Assembly (NCBI RefSeq): GCF_025965855.1
Contig: NZ_JAOPWB010000150.1
Location: forward strand, 1-59,277
DNA: 59,277 bases
Direction: 5' to 3'
DNA from: Mycobacterium sp.
GTDB taxonomy: Bacteria > Actinomycetota > Actinomycetes > Mycobacteriales > Mycobacteriaceae
In this document: piece after piece, positions 16,690-24,507 of the stretch
How the letters are laid out: every line of letters begins with the position of its first letter
Numbering within the stretch: position 1 is the first letter of the stretch
The notes under the pieces: model-generated
Seen by the model: only the letters and a program-made list of their open reading frames with translations
What the model was told of the DNA's origin: nothing
The model's database searches: none
Translations under genes and position numbers: made by a program

Positions 16690-18254
16690 TGCGGGGGCCC
16701 GCAGACTTCGGCGTCGACAGTTTCACCGTGCCGGCCGTGCTGGATCGGCGGGCCGAGCAGCATCCCGACCGGGTGATGATGTCGATCGCCGGCGTGGACG
16801 TGACCTTCGAGCAGATGCGGCAGCGGTCCGGCGCGGCGGCGGGCATGCTGGCCGGCCTGGGCGTCGGTCGCGGCGACTGCGTGGCGCTGTTCACCGCCAC
16901 GTGCCCGGAATGGGTCTATTTCTGGCTGGGTGCGGCGCGCATCGGCGCGGTGAGCGCGGCGGTGAACGCCGCGAACAAAGGCGATTTCCTGCTGCACACG
17001 CTTCGCCTGTCGCGGGCCAAGGTGATCCTCACCGACGCCGAGCGCCGGTCCCGAGTCGACGAGGTCGCCGGCCGGCTTGATACGGTGACCGACGTTGTGG
17101 TGCAGGATGATTCACTGGCAGATGCGCTGAGCGGCCCTCCGGACCACCCGGTGACCGAGAGCCCCGCCGGGCCGGCCGACGTGGGGGTGCTGTTCTACAC
17201 GTCCGGCACCACGGGGCCGTCGAAAGCGGTTGCCACGACGTGGCATTACCTGTTCTCCGTGGCCGCGACGGTCGCTTCCGCCTGGGCATTCGCCCCGGGG
17301 GAGGTGCTGTGGACGGCGATGCCGCTATTCCACCTGAGCGCGGCGCCCAGTGTGCTGGTCCCCATGTTGGTCGGCGGAACGACCGTGTTGGCCAAGGCGT
17401 TTCACCCCGGCGAGGTGTGGGATGACATCCGCGCCCGCGGGGCCGTCGGTTTCGCCGGCGCCGGCGCGATGGTGTCGATGCTGCAGAATCTGCCCGCGGA
17501 TCCGCGCGACGCGCAGCTGCCGCTGCGGTTCATCTCCGCCGCGCCCATCGACGCGAACTCCTACCACGACATCGAAAAGCGTTACGGCTGCCGCATCGTC
17601 ACGATGTACGGCATGACCGAGGCCTTTCCGATCGCCGTCAAGGGCGTGGCCGACGAAGGGCTGCCCGGGACCTCGGGCCGGCCGAACCCCGTTTTCGACG
17701 TGCGCATCGTCGACGAGCGCGGCGATCCGCTGCCGCCCGGGGCCGTCGGGGAGATCGCATGCCGCCCTAAGCATCCGCACGTGATGAGCGAAGGCTATGT
17801 ACGTCAGGGTTCGCGGGTGGATCCGCACCCGGAGTGGTTCCGCACCGGCGATTTGGGCCGACTCGATGCCGATCGGAACCTGACATATGTGGACCGCGTC
17901 AAAGACTCGTTGCGCAGGCGCGGGGAAAATGTCTCCTCGGTCGAAGTGGAGGCCGTGGTCATGCGCCATCCCGCGGTGGCCGAAGCCGCGGCGGTCGGAG
18001 TGCCCAGCGACCTGGGCGAGGACGACATCCTGTTGATCGTGACGTTGCGCCCGGGGGCGGCACTGGATTGCGCGGAGTTGCTCGACTTCTGCGCGGCCCG
18101 GATGCCGTACTTCTGCGTGCCGCGCTTCGTCGAGACGGTTGATGAACTTCCGAAGAACGGCATTGGGCGAATACGTAAAGACGTGTTGCGCGGCCGCGGC
18201 CTGGCACCGGGCGCGTGGGATCGTGAGAAAGAGGGGTATATAGTTCGCCGGTAA
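16689..18254 (+). CDS. acyl-CoA ligase, CaiC-like (AMP-binding)
   Basis: A 521-residue ANL adenylate-forming ligase. The P-loop is FYTSGTTGPSKAV, followed by MYGMTEAFP, GEIACRPKHPHVMSEGY, the hinge region FRTGDLGRLDADRNLTYVDR and the C-terminal catalytic lysine region PKNGIGRIRKD. Similarity in the N-terminal half (VPAVLDRRAEQHPDRV, CPEWVYFWLGAARIGAV) is to crotonobetaine/carnitine-CoA-ligase-like enzymes. ATG at 16689 overlaps the Rieske stop (TGATG), so oxygenase and ligase are made together and probably act on successive intermediates: hydroxylation, then CoA activation, or the reverse. A repeat-bearing gap separates it from the next gene set. Confidence 0.87.
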   Translation: MRGPADFGVDSFTVPAVLDRRAEQHPDRVMMSIAGVDVTFEQMRQRSGAAAGMLAGLGVGRGDCVALFTATCPEWVYFWLGAARIGAVSAAVNAANKGDFLLHTLRLSRAKVILTDAERRSRVDEVAGRLDTVTDVVVQDDSLADALSGPPDHPVTESPAGPADVGVLFYTSGTTGPSKAVATTWHYLFSVAATVASAWAFAPGEVLWTAMPLFHLSAAPSVLVPMLVGGTTVLAKAFHPGEVWDDIRARGAVGFAGAGAMVSMLQNLPADPRDAQLPLRFISAAPIDANSYHDIEKRYGCRIVTMYGMTEAFPIAVKGVADEGLPGTSGRPNPVFDVRIVDERGDPLPPGAVGEIACRPKHPHVMSEGYVRQGSRVDPHPEWFRTGDLGRLDADRNLTYVDRVKDSLRRRGENVSSVEVEAVVMRHPAVAEAAAVGVPSDLGEDDILLIVTLRPGAALDCAELLDFCAARMPYFCVPRFVETVDELPKNGIGRIRKDVLRGRGLAPGAWDREKEGYIVRR

Positions 18255-18302
18255 GTTACGTTAATGTTACGTAATCGTCGGTAAGTTAATTTACTGTTAC
18301 GT
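18249..18302. repeat. direct repeat pair at 30-bp spacing, candidate operator array
   Basis: CGGTAAGTTA-N7-GTTACGT occurs at 18249-18272 and again at 18279-18302, exactly 30 bases (about three helical turns) apart. The first copy ends in the 8-bp palindrome TTACGTAA. The array is AT-rich against a GC-rich background and sits between the ligase stop (18254) and the NTF2-like start (18351), so it may bind a regulator of the downstream hydratase operon. Confidence 0.55.
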
Positions 18303-18350
18303 TACTTCCCCTTGTTGGACGGCATTTTTCGAGAGAGGCTGCAGAGCAAA

Positions 18351-18776
18351 ATGACCATGACGTATCAGGAACAGGAGATGCTCCAGGCCGCCACGGCCCG
18401 CGCTGCCATCCTCGATCTGACCGCCCGGCACAACCGGGCCTACTCCGACGGCGATCGCGAGCGCTGGATCGCCACCTTCCGACACTCCGGCGCCAGCTAC
18501 GCCCGCGATGGCGACCTGTTCACCGATCTGCGCGCGGCCTTCGACGGCGGCGATGGACAGCGGCTGGTGAGTCTCGACCACGAGATCCGCATCGACGGCA
18601 TCAACGCATCCCAGCGTTGTGTCGCGGTGCTGTTCGCCGCGATGTACGGCGACACCACCCTGCGGGCCACCGGGACATACCGGGACACGCTGGTCTACGA
18701 GCGCGGCGGCTGGTACTTCACTTCCCGTGCGCTCGAATGGGATTCGGTGCCGAGTCGGCACCCGCTCGTCATGTGA
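18351..18776 (+). CDS. NTF2/SnoaL-like protein (SnoaL_4 type)
   Basis: A 141-residue NTF2-fold protein. The helix ATARAAILDLTARHNRAYSD is followed by GDRERWIATFRHSGASY, typical of the SnoaL_4/aromatic-dioxygenase-beta-like group. ATG at 18351 (MTMTYQEQEM) is preferred; an in-frame upstream start at 18312 would add 13 poorly conserved residues. The start of the next gene (GTG, 18773) overlaps its stop (GTGA), which argues for a functional link with the MaoC-type hydratase pair. It could be a third binding or dehydratase component, but no active-site residues can be assigned. Confidence 0.75.
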   Translation: MTMTYQEQEMLQAATARAAILDLTARHNRAYSDGDRERWIATFRHSGASYARDGDLFTDLRAAFDGGDGQRLVSLDHEIRIDGINASQRCVAVLFAAMYGDTTLRATGTYRDTLVYERGGWYFTSRALEWDSVPSRHPLVM

Positions 18777-19309
18777 GCGGGGATCAGGACCTCAGCTACC
18801 AGCTAGCCTTCGGTACCTATGACGACGCGCTGCGCATGGTCGGCGCGAAGAGCGAACCCCGTACCGCGGCGACCCCGGTCAGCGGCGCGCGTATCCAGTT
18901 GTTCGCCGCGATGGTCCGCGACGCGAATCGATCGTATTGGGATGCCGAGTTTGCCCGGAATAGATGGGGCGGCCTGCTCGCCCCGCCGGCCCTGTTGATG
19001 GGTTGGCTGATACCTCCGCCGTGGGAGCCGACGGGTAGGCCACCGGCGGCCTCGGTGGTGCTGCGGGTGCCGTTGCCCGGCACCACGTTCATCAACGCGG
19101 CCAACGATGTCGAGTTCCTGCGGCCCATCGTCGAGGGGGATGTGCTCACCGCCGTCGAGGAGCTGGTGTCGGTGTCGCCGGAGAAGCGGACACGGCTGGG
19201 GGTCGGTCATTTCGTCGAGACGCTGGAGACCTATAGCCGTCAGGACGGGGCCGTGGTCGCCACATGCCGAAACACGTTGTTCCGGTTCACTCCCGGTGGC
19301 GCCGCGTGA
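18773..19309 (+). CDS. MaoC-like hydratase, N-terminal-half subunit
   Basis: A 178-residue hot-dog-fold protein of the FAS1-type dehydratase/MaoC N-terminal group. Recognisable parts are DAEFARNRWGGLLAPPALLM, the region that covers the active site in double hot-dog hydratases, and VEFLRPIVEGDVLTAVEELV. It lacks a hydratase His/Asp signature of its own, which fits the structural half of a two-subunit enoyl-CoA hydratase (ChsH1/ChsH2 or HadAB style) completed by the next gene. GTG at 18773 overlaps the previous stop, and its own stop overlaps the next start (GTGA at 19306). It probably hydrates the enoyl-CoA made by the dehydrogenases. Confidence 0.78.
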   Translation: MSGDQDLSYQLAFGTYDDALRMVGAKSEPRTAATPVSGARIQLFAAMVRDANRSYWDAEFARNRWGGLLAPPALLMGWLIPPPWEPTGRPPAASVVLRVPLPGTTFINAANDVEFLRPIVEGDVLTAVEELVSVSPEKRTRLGVGHFVETLETYSRQDGAVVATCRNTLFRFTPGGAA

Positions 19310-19752
19310 GCGATCTGGACTGGAACACCATCGAGGTTCCCGTGCAGCTGCCGGAGGTGGTCGACCACATCGGCTATCAGCGGGTGGTCGAGAATGCCGG
19401 TGCGACGTGGGATTACTTCCCCGGTCATTTCGATCCCGAATACGCCAAAAAGCAAGGCAACCCGACGATTTACGTCAACACCATGCACCTCGCCGGGTTC
19501 GCCGACCGCGTCGCCACCGACTGGGCGGGCCCGGGCAGCCGCGTGGTGCGCCGCTCGATGCGGCTGGCCGCCTCGATCTACGCCGGCGACACGATGATCG
19601 GCCGAGGGCGCGCGGTGGAAAAGCGGCGGGACACCTCGGTGGACCCGCCGCGCTGCCTTGTCGACATCGAAATCCAGGTGACCAATCAGCACGGCGCGCT
19701 GTGCTGCCCGGTGGAGCTCACCTTGCAGATCCCCGACCACCCGTGGCATTAG
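19306..19752 (+). CDS. MaoC-family hydratase, catalytic subunit
   Basis: A 148-residue hot-dog protein with DYFPGHFDPEYAKKQGNPT, a hydratase-2-like segment supplying His and Asp, followed by YVNTMHLAGFADRVATDW. It most likely pairs with the 178-residue protein encoded just upstream to make an enoyl-CoA hydratase, because the genes overlap by four bases and together equal the length of a double-hot-dog enzyme. GTG at 19306 is chosen by that overlap. The next gene start lies within its last ten bases. Confidence 0.8.
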   Translation: MSDLDWNTIEVPVQLPEVVDHIGYQRVVENAGATWDYFPGHFDPEYAKKQGNPTIYVNTMHLAGFADRVATDWAGPGSRVVRRSMRLAASIYAGDTMIGRGRAVEKRRDTSVDPPRCLVDIEIQVTNQHGALCCPVELTLQIPDHPWH

Positions 19753-20288
19753 ATGACGTAGGCGAACGGCACCTCGCGGTATGCCGGCGGTTCGGCGAGG
19801 CGGTTGCCTCGGCGGATGGCAAGTGGGACCGTCGCTCACCGTGCGATGCGTGGGACGCCCGAGGGGTGCTCGAACACGTGATCGGTTTTCACGACGTACT
19901 TCTCTTAAGGCCCCTCGGGCTTAAGCCCGACCGGCCCCGAGACGATCCGCGGGTGCGTTGGCAATCGACCTACGACTCGCTGACGGAGGCTCTCGAATCC
20001 GGCAGCGCGACACAGCTGGACGCGTACCGGCTGATGCCGAATCTGTCGCGCGATGTTTTGGTGCATGCCTGGGACCTCGCCCGCGCGGTAGGGGCCGACG
20101 ATCGGCTGGATCGGCGTTGGTGCGGGCTGTTTTACGCCGGCTTGCCGGCGGACCCCCAGGCCTTGACCACAGCCGGAATGTTCAAGGCCCCGGTCGCGGT
20201 GCACGACGAGATCTCCGAAATTGACGTGCAGGACAGACTTCTCGCGCGGCTGGGCCGCGATCCTGCATGGCGACCGCACGATTCATAG
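19743..20288 (+). CDS. DinB/maleylpyruvate-isomerase-like protein (TIGR03086-like)
   Basis: A 181-residue helical protein. KWDRRSPCDAWDARGVLEHV and GFHDVLLLRPLG match the SPC-x-W-x3-VL-x-HV metal-site region of the DinB-like superfamily, in which actinobacterial members can be mycothiol-dependent enzymes. A later DVLVHAWDLARAVG supplies the second conserved His. Function in this pathway is unknown; thiol-dependent isomerisation or detoxification is possible. GTG at 19743 overlaps the hydratase gene by ten bases. It is the final gene of the rightward operon and its end overlaps the convergent aldehyde dehydrogenase by six bases. Confidence 0.72.
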   Translation: MALDDVGERHLAVCRRFGEAVASADGKWDRRSPCDAWDARGVLEHVIGFHDVLLLRPLGLKPDRPRDDPRVRWQSTYDSLTEALESGSATQLDAYRLMPNLSRDVLVHAWDLARAVGADDRLDRRWCGLFYAGLPADPQALTTAGMFKAPVAVHDEISEIDVQDRLLARLGRDPAWRPHDS

Positions 20289-21749
20289 CGGCGGCAACTG
20301 CCCCTTGCACACCAGCGTCTGCAGCTCGACGTACTCGTGCAGGCCCTCCGGCCCGAACTCGCGCCCGATGCCCGATTGCTTGAAGCCACCGAAGGGGGCG
20401 CCGATGTCGAGCGTGTACATGTTGATGCCGTAGGTGCCGGTGCGGACACCGGCCGCGACTTCCAAGCCGTGTGCGATGTCAGCGGTCCACACCGAACCGG
20501 CCAGACCGTAGTCGCTCTCGTTGGCGATGCGGATCGCGTCGGCCTCGTCGCGGTAGCGCAGCACGGTCAACACCGGGCCGAAGATCTCCTCCCGGGCGAT
20601 GCGCATCTCGTTGGTGGCGTCGGCGAACAGCGTGGGCCGCACGTACCAGCCGCGCCCGGACGGACTGTCCTCGCCGCCGAGCACGACGCGGGCGCCTTCG
20701 GTCTGGCCGGACCTGATGTAGTCCTGCACCCGACGTTGTTGCCGTTGCGCGACAAGGGGTCCGATGTCGGTGGCCTCGTCGGCCGGGTCGCCGACGTTCA
20801 GCGCCGACATCATGTCGGCCAGCGCGTCGACGACCTCGTCGTGACGCCGATCGCTGACCAGGATGCGGGTCTGCGCGACGCAGGCCTGGCCGTTGTTCAT
20901 CAGGCCGGCGGTTTTCAGCCCGGCCACCGTCTTGCCGATGTCGGCGTCGTCGAGGATGATCGCCGCCGACTTGCCGCCGAGCTCCAGGCCCACCCTCTTC
21001 AGCTGCTCCCCGCACAGGGCGGCGATGCGGCGCCCGACGGCACTGGATCCGGTGAACGCGATCTTGTCCACACCCCGATGGCGCACCAGCGCCTCGCCGA
21101 TGTCGGGTCCGCCGGGGAGCACCGACACCACCCCGTCGGGCAGGTCCAGCTGCTCGATCATTTCGGCCAACCACAAAGCGTCCAACGGCGTTTCGGGCGC
21201 GGGTTTGATGATCACCGTGCAGCCCGCGATCAGGGCCGGGATCAACTTGGGCATGATCAGGAATTGCGGCACGTTCCACGGCACGATCGCCCCGACCACC
21301 CCGACCGGGGCCCTGCGCAGGTGCACTTCCCCGAGCACGCCCCGGCGGCGTTCCGCCCACGGAAAGTCGCGTGCGGCCGCCAGTGCGAGGTGGATCAGCG
21401 AGGCCGCGGCCGCCCCTTGGCCGAGCCGGCTGAAACTGCGCGGAGACCCCATCTCGTCGGTGATCAGGTCGGCCATCTCCTCGATGTGGCCGGCGTAGAT
21501 CGCGGCGAGCTGTTCGACCTTGGCCATCCGGTCGGCATGGGTCATCCGTGGCCAAGGGCCGTGGTCGAAAGCGCTTCGCGCGGCGGCGACGGCGGCGTCG
21601 ACGTCCTCGGGCCCGGCCACCTGGACGTGGCCGACCGGTTCTTCGGAGTGCGGGGAGATCACGGCGAGCTGCTGCGGGTTGGCGGGCTTGCGCCACTGTC
21701 CTCCGATGAACAGTTCGTTATAGGAACGATGGCCGGGATTCTGTGTCAT
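20283..21749 (-). CDS. NAD(P)-dependent aldehyde dehydrogenase
   Basis: A 488-residue canonical aldehyde dehydrogenase. GAIVPWNVPQFLIMPKLIPA starts the catalytic core, FTGSSAVGRRIA is the cofactor loop, the general base lies in LELGGKSAAI, the nucleophilic cysteine in NNGQACVAQTR, and REEIFGPVLTVLRY and FGGFKQSGIGREFG follow near the C-terminus. It oxidises an aldehyde to an acid. It might handle the product of sequential P450 oxidation before CoA ligation. ATG at 21749 (MTQNPGH) is the natural start. It is divergent from the CrtC/AttH-like gene, with motif copy D in between. Confidence 0.92.
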   Translation of the reverse strand: MTQNPGHRSYNELFIGGQWRKPANPQQLAVISPHSEEPVGHVQVAGPEDVDAAVAAARSAFDHGPWPRMTHADRMAKVEQLAAIYAGHIEEMADLITDEMGSPRSFSRLGQGAAAASLIHLALAAARDFPWAERRRGVLGEVHLRRAPVGVVGAIVPWNVPQFLIMPKLIPALIAGCTVIIKPAPETPLDALWLAEMIEQLDLPDGVVSVLPGGPDIGEALVRHRGVDKIAFTGSSAVGRRIAALCGEQLKRVGLELGGKSAAIILDDADIGKTVAGLKTAGLMNNGQACVAQTRILVSDRRHDEVVDALADMMSALNVGDPADEATDIGPLVAQRQQRRVQDYIRSGQTEGARVVLGGEDSPSGRGWYVRPTLFADATNEMRIAREEIFGPVLTVLRYRDEADAIRIANESDYGLAGSVWTADIAHGLEVAAGVRTGTYGINMYTLDIGAPFGGFKQSGIGREFGPEGLHEYVELQTLVCKGQLPPL

Positions 21750-21802
21750 CGGGGCACTTCCTCGGGGAATGGGACCGCGACCGCAAATTTCGCTATTGAC
21801 GC

Positions 21803-21819
21803 TAACATAGCCAAAAAAG
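21803..21819. promoter_or_regulatory. AT-rich 17-bp motif in divergent promoter (copy D)
   Basis: TAACATAGCCAAAAAAG lies between the aldehyde dehydrogenase (21749, minus) and the CrtC-like gene (21847, plus). It matches copy A at 13 of 17 positions, including all of TAACATA. The match is weaker than A versus B, so membership is tentative. Confidence 0.4.
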
Positions 21820-21846
21820 CAGGAGGCGCCGTGGCAAGGAAGCGAT

Positions 21847-23193
21847 ATGGATAGCGACTGGCGCACGTACCCGTTTCAGTTGGTGCCCGGTGACCGCCAG
21901 CTGGATTTCCCCGCCGCCGAAGGCGAGCATCCCGACCAGGAGTCGGATACCTGGTTCATCGCCGGTCAGCTCGATGCCGCCGACAGCGGCCGCTCGTTTG
22001 CCTTTCTGACCATCTTCAACAAGAACCGGCCCGGGGGAACGATCGTCGCGGATTTTTACACGATGGCGCTGTTCGATCTGGACACCGGTGATTACGGCAC
22101 CTACACGGATTACGACATGCCCCCGGCCAACATGGAACCGGGAGCGCAGCGCAAGCTGGCCACGGCGCCCGGTTATCTCGACATCAGCTACCACAGCGGC
22201 GCGGGCACCGCGTCGTGGAGCGCCTGCCGCAACGGCGACGGGGAATTGCTTCCGTTCACCTATCGCGTCAGCCTGGTGGGCGAGGACCATTCCGGCCGGC
22301 CGATGCGGCTCGACCTGGCCGTAACCCCAACGCGCGCACCGGTACCGGTGGGTGCGTCGACCTACAACGGCAAGATCGTCTGCTTCGGCCAAAGCGATAC
22401 GTACTCGTACTTCCAGACGGGAATGGCGATGACGGGAACGCTGCGGTGGGGGGACGTGGTCGAGCAGGTCTCCGGCAGCGGCGGGCACGTCGACCGGCAG
22501 TGGTTCCCGAAGTACGCCGGCGGCGGGGGCAGCGGGGGAGACCCGCGGGCCAGGTCGCACGAGTGGCGCATCATCAACTTCGACAACGGTGTGGACTTGA
22601 GCATCTGGCGGCAGTTCGACCGCACGAATGGCAATGCGCTGCAGCCGTTTACGGGCGTGACGACCAGCTATCCCGACCCGGACATGCCGCCCGACTGTGC
22701 GGAAGACGTCGAGGTCACCATCAGCAGCTACGTGCGCTGGCCGAACGCGGTGCGGCCGCTGGTGCGGCCGGTTGCCCCGGCCCGGTACATGCCGGACCGC
22801 CACCGGATCAGCTGCGCCACACTGCAACTGGATATCGTCGGGGAGCCGCTTGTGGCGGCCCCGGCACACGGGCTGCCGATCGAGTACATGGAAGGTCCCT
22901 ACCGCTACGACGGAACGCTGTGGGGCAAACCGGTGACCGGCTTTGCGTTCAACGAGCGTTCGCTCGCGCTGTATCGGGATTGGGAGCTGGTCGAGGTGCT
23001 GGCCACCACCGTCGCGAACGTCGAACCACCCGCCCCGGACCTGCAGACGATCGTCGATCGGGTGGTGGAATTGGTGGCCGCCGGCCGTCGCGGCGAGGCG
23101 GTCGAGCTGTTGACTGGGGCGTCACCCGTCGAAAACGGGGCGCTGGCAACCATTCTCGAAGATCTGATCGCCGTGCTTCCGTCGGCCGATTGA
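21847..23193 (+). CDS. CrtC/AttH-like lipocalin-fold protein
   Basis: A 448-residue protein without signal peptide or membrane segments. It resembles the AttH/CrtC group (carotenoid 1,2-hydratase-like, two lipocalin-type beta-barrels) in features such as TWFIAGQLDA near the start, SGSGGHVDRQWFPKY in the middle and the C-terminal IEYMEGPYRYDGTLWGKPVT. CrtC adds water across an isoprenoid double bond; most relatives have no known reaction. ATG at 21847 has AAGGAAG just upstream. The position beside the aldehyde dehydrogenase and Rieske genes suggests action on a hydrophobic pathway compound. The last 60 residues form a predicted helical extension. Confidence 0.6.
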   Translation: MDSDWRTYPFQLVPGDRQLDFPAAEGEHPDQESDTWFIAGQLDAADSGRSFAFLTIFNKNRPGGTIVADFYTMALFDLDTGDYGTYTDYDMPPANMEPGAQRKLATAPGYLDISYHSGAGTASWSACRNGDGELLPFTYRVSLVGEDHSGRPMRLDLAVTPTRAPVPVGASTYNGKIVCFGQSDTYSYFQTGMAMTGTLRWGDVVEQVSGSGGHVDRQWFPKYAGGGGSGGDPRARSHEWRIINFDNGVDLSIWRQFDRTNGNALQPFTGVTTSYPDPDMPPDCAEDVEVTISSYVRWPNAVRPLVRPVAPARYMPDRHRISCATLQLDIVGEPLVAAPAHGLPIEYMEGPYRYDGTLWGKPVTGFAFNERSLALYRDWELVEVLATTVANVEPPAPDLQTIVDRVVELVAAGRRGEAVELLTGASPVENGALATILEDLIAVLPSAD

Positions 23194-23231
23194 GGCAAAG
23201 CAGCTCGCCGAAACTGAAAATCCGCAGGCGT

Positions 23232-24467
23232 CTACTCGAACTTTTGCCGCAAATTTACAGTCTCGGCGCGGCGCGGTCCGCCCGCGACCGCCTGCGCCCA
23301 GGTGATGTGGCGATGCTGCAGTCCCGGTTCGTTGCGCCCGAACACGAGGTGATCGCGAGCGCCCGACTCGAGGTTGGCCTGCAGGCCCTCGACCAGCCGG
23401 TAGTCCTCGTCGCGGACCGTGGCGTGCGCGTATTCGAAGACGGCTTGGGCGCCGGCGGCCACGGATTCTTCCGACAGGTCCAGCGGTGTCGAGTTCTGGT
23501 GCACGGTGATCGACGTGCCCGGTCGGTCGCCCGGGTAGATGCGGAACAGCTCGCCGTTGGCGATGGTCACCGACAGCACGATGTTGGGAAACAGCGCGTA
23601 GATCACGACCATGTTGTGGAACGGGTCCCATTGCTCTTCGGGGAGATTGTCGAGTTCCAGGATGGTGTTGAGCGGGAAGATCAACCGGTGATGGGGTCCG
23701 TACGCGTCGAAGACCGTGCAGTTGCTGCGGGCGATGGTGGCAAAGGTCTTCCGATGGACGGTGGCGAAATGGTAGTTCTCCGCGAAGGTGTCGGCCGCCA
23801 GCTTCCAGTTGATCGGGCAGTCGAGCACCTTCTCGCCCAGCGGAGACCACCGTCCGATGCCCCACGAATCGAGCTCGTCGGCCAGCGGTCCCAGGTGCGC
23901 GGCGACGTCCAGGGCGGCGCCGGGATCCAGCGCGACCCAGAGGAATCCGGCATATTCGGCGGCCGGCAGTTCGGTCAAACCGTCGGCCTTGACGGTCACC
24001 TCCCCTTGGCGGCGACCCGCAGCGCCCGGCTTCGCCGCGCTTGCGATCGCCGCTTCCGGGAACCCCTCACGTCCCGGAAGTGCCACCAAGCGCCCCGTGT
24101 TGTCGTAGGTCCACGCGTGGTACGGACAGGTGAACCGCTTCGCGCTGCCGCACCCGGTGACCACCTGCGATTGGCGATGCAGGCAGACGTTGTCGAACGC
24201 CTTGACCGACCCGTCGGGTGTCCTGGTGAGCAGGATCGATCGGCCCATCACCGTCTTGGTGCAGTACGCGCCGGGATCGGGGAGCTCCGAGGCGTAGCCG
24301 ACGAGTTGGGGGCTGGCCAGCAGCATGGCCCTGTCGCGGTTGTGTCGCTCGACCGAGGTGTAGTCGGCTGCGTCGACCATGTGCGCGCTCGGCGCGAGAT
24401 CGGTCGTCTTGTCGCGGGCCAGTTTCAATGCACGCCGCGTCAGGTCGACGAGCTGGTCACGCTCCAT
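23232..24467 (-). CDS. Rieske oxygenase alpha-subunit-like protein
   Basis: A 411-residue ring-hydroxylating oxygenase-type protein. Rieske ligands are in CLHRQSQVV and CPYHAWTY, and the mononuclear iron motif is ADTFAENYHFATVH, the D/E-x2-H-x4-H type of aromatic and quaternary-amine oxygenases. It differs from the KshA-like enzyme at 15574 in the C-terminal half, so the cluster contains two distinct Rieske enzymes. ATG at 24467 lies only 12 bases from a MerR-type operator shared with the divergent regulator gene, implying direct control by that regulator. No beta subunit or reductase is next to it. Confidence 0.88.
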   Translation of the reverse strand: MERDQLVDLTRRALKLARDKTTDLAPSAHMVDAADYTSVERHNRDRAMLLASPQLVGYASELPDPGAYCTKTVMGRSILLTRTPDGSVKAFDNVCLHRQSQVVTGCGSAKRFTCPYHAWTYDNTGRLVALPGREGFPEAAIASAAKPGAAGRRQGEVTVKADGLTELPAAEYAGFLWVALDPGAALDVAAHLGPLADELDSWGIGRWSPLGEKVLDCPINWKLAADTFAENYHFATVHRKTFATIARSNCTVFDAYGPHHRLIFPLNTILELDNLPEEQWDPFHNMVVIYALFPNIVLSVTIANGELFRIYPGDRPGTSITVHQNSTPLDLSEESVAAGAQAVFEYAHATVRDEDYRLVEGLQANLESGARDHLVFGRNEPGLQHRHITWAQAVAGGPRRAETVNLRQKFE

Positions 24468-24479
24468 GTGCCCAGTACA

Positions 24480-24502
24480 GACCTTGCGACAGTTGTAAGG
24501 TC
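24480..24502. promoter_or_regulatory. inverted repeat between Rieske and merR genes
   Basis: GACCTT-N11-AAGGTC is a perfect 6-bp-arm inverted repeat filling the 40-base gap between the divergent starts at 24467 and 24508. This size and spacing are usual for MerR-family operators lying in an over-long promoter spacer. It probably serves both genes. Confidence 0.6.
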
Positions 24503-24507
24503 AAGGC

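Noticed and set aside
8640..21846. KstR-type operators in the cluster promoters
   Set aside because: The pattern TnnAACnnGTTnnA was not seen in the divergent gaps examined, so control by the cholesterol regulator is not supported.
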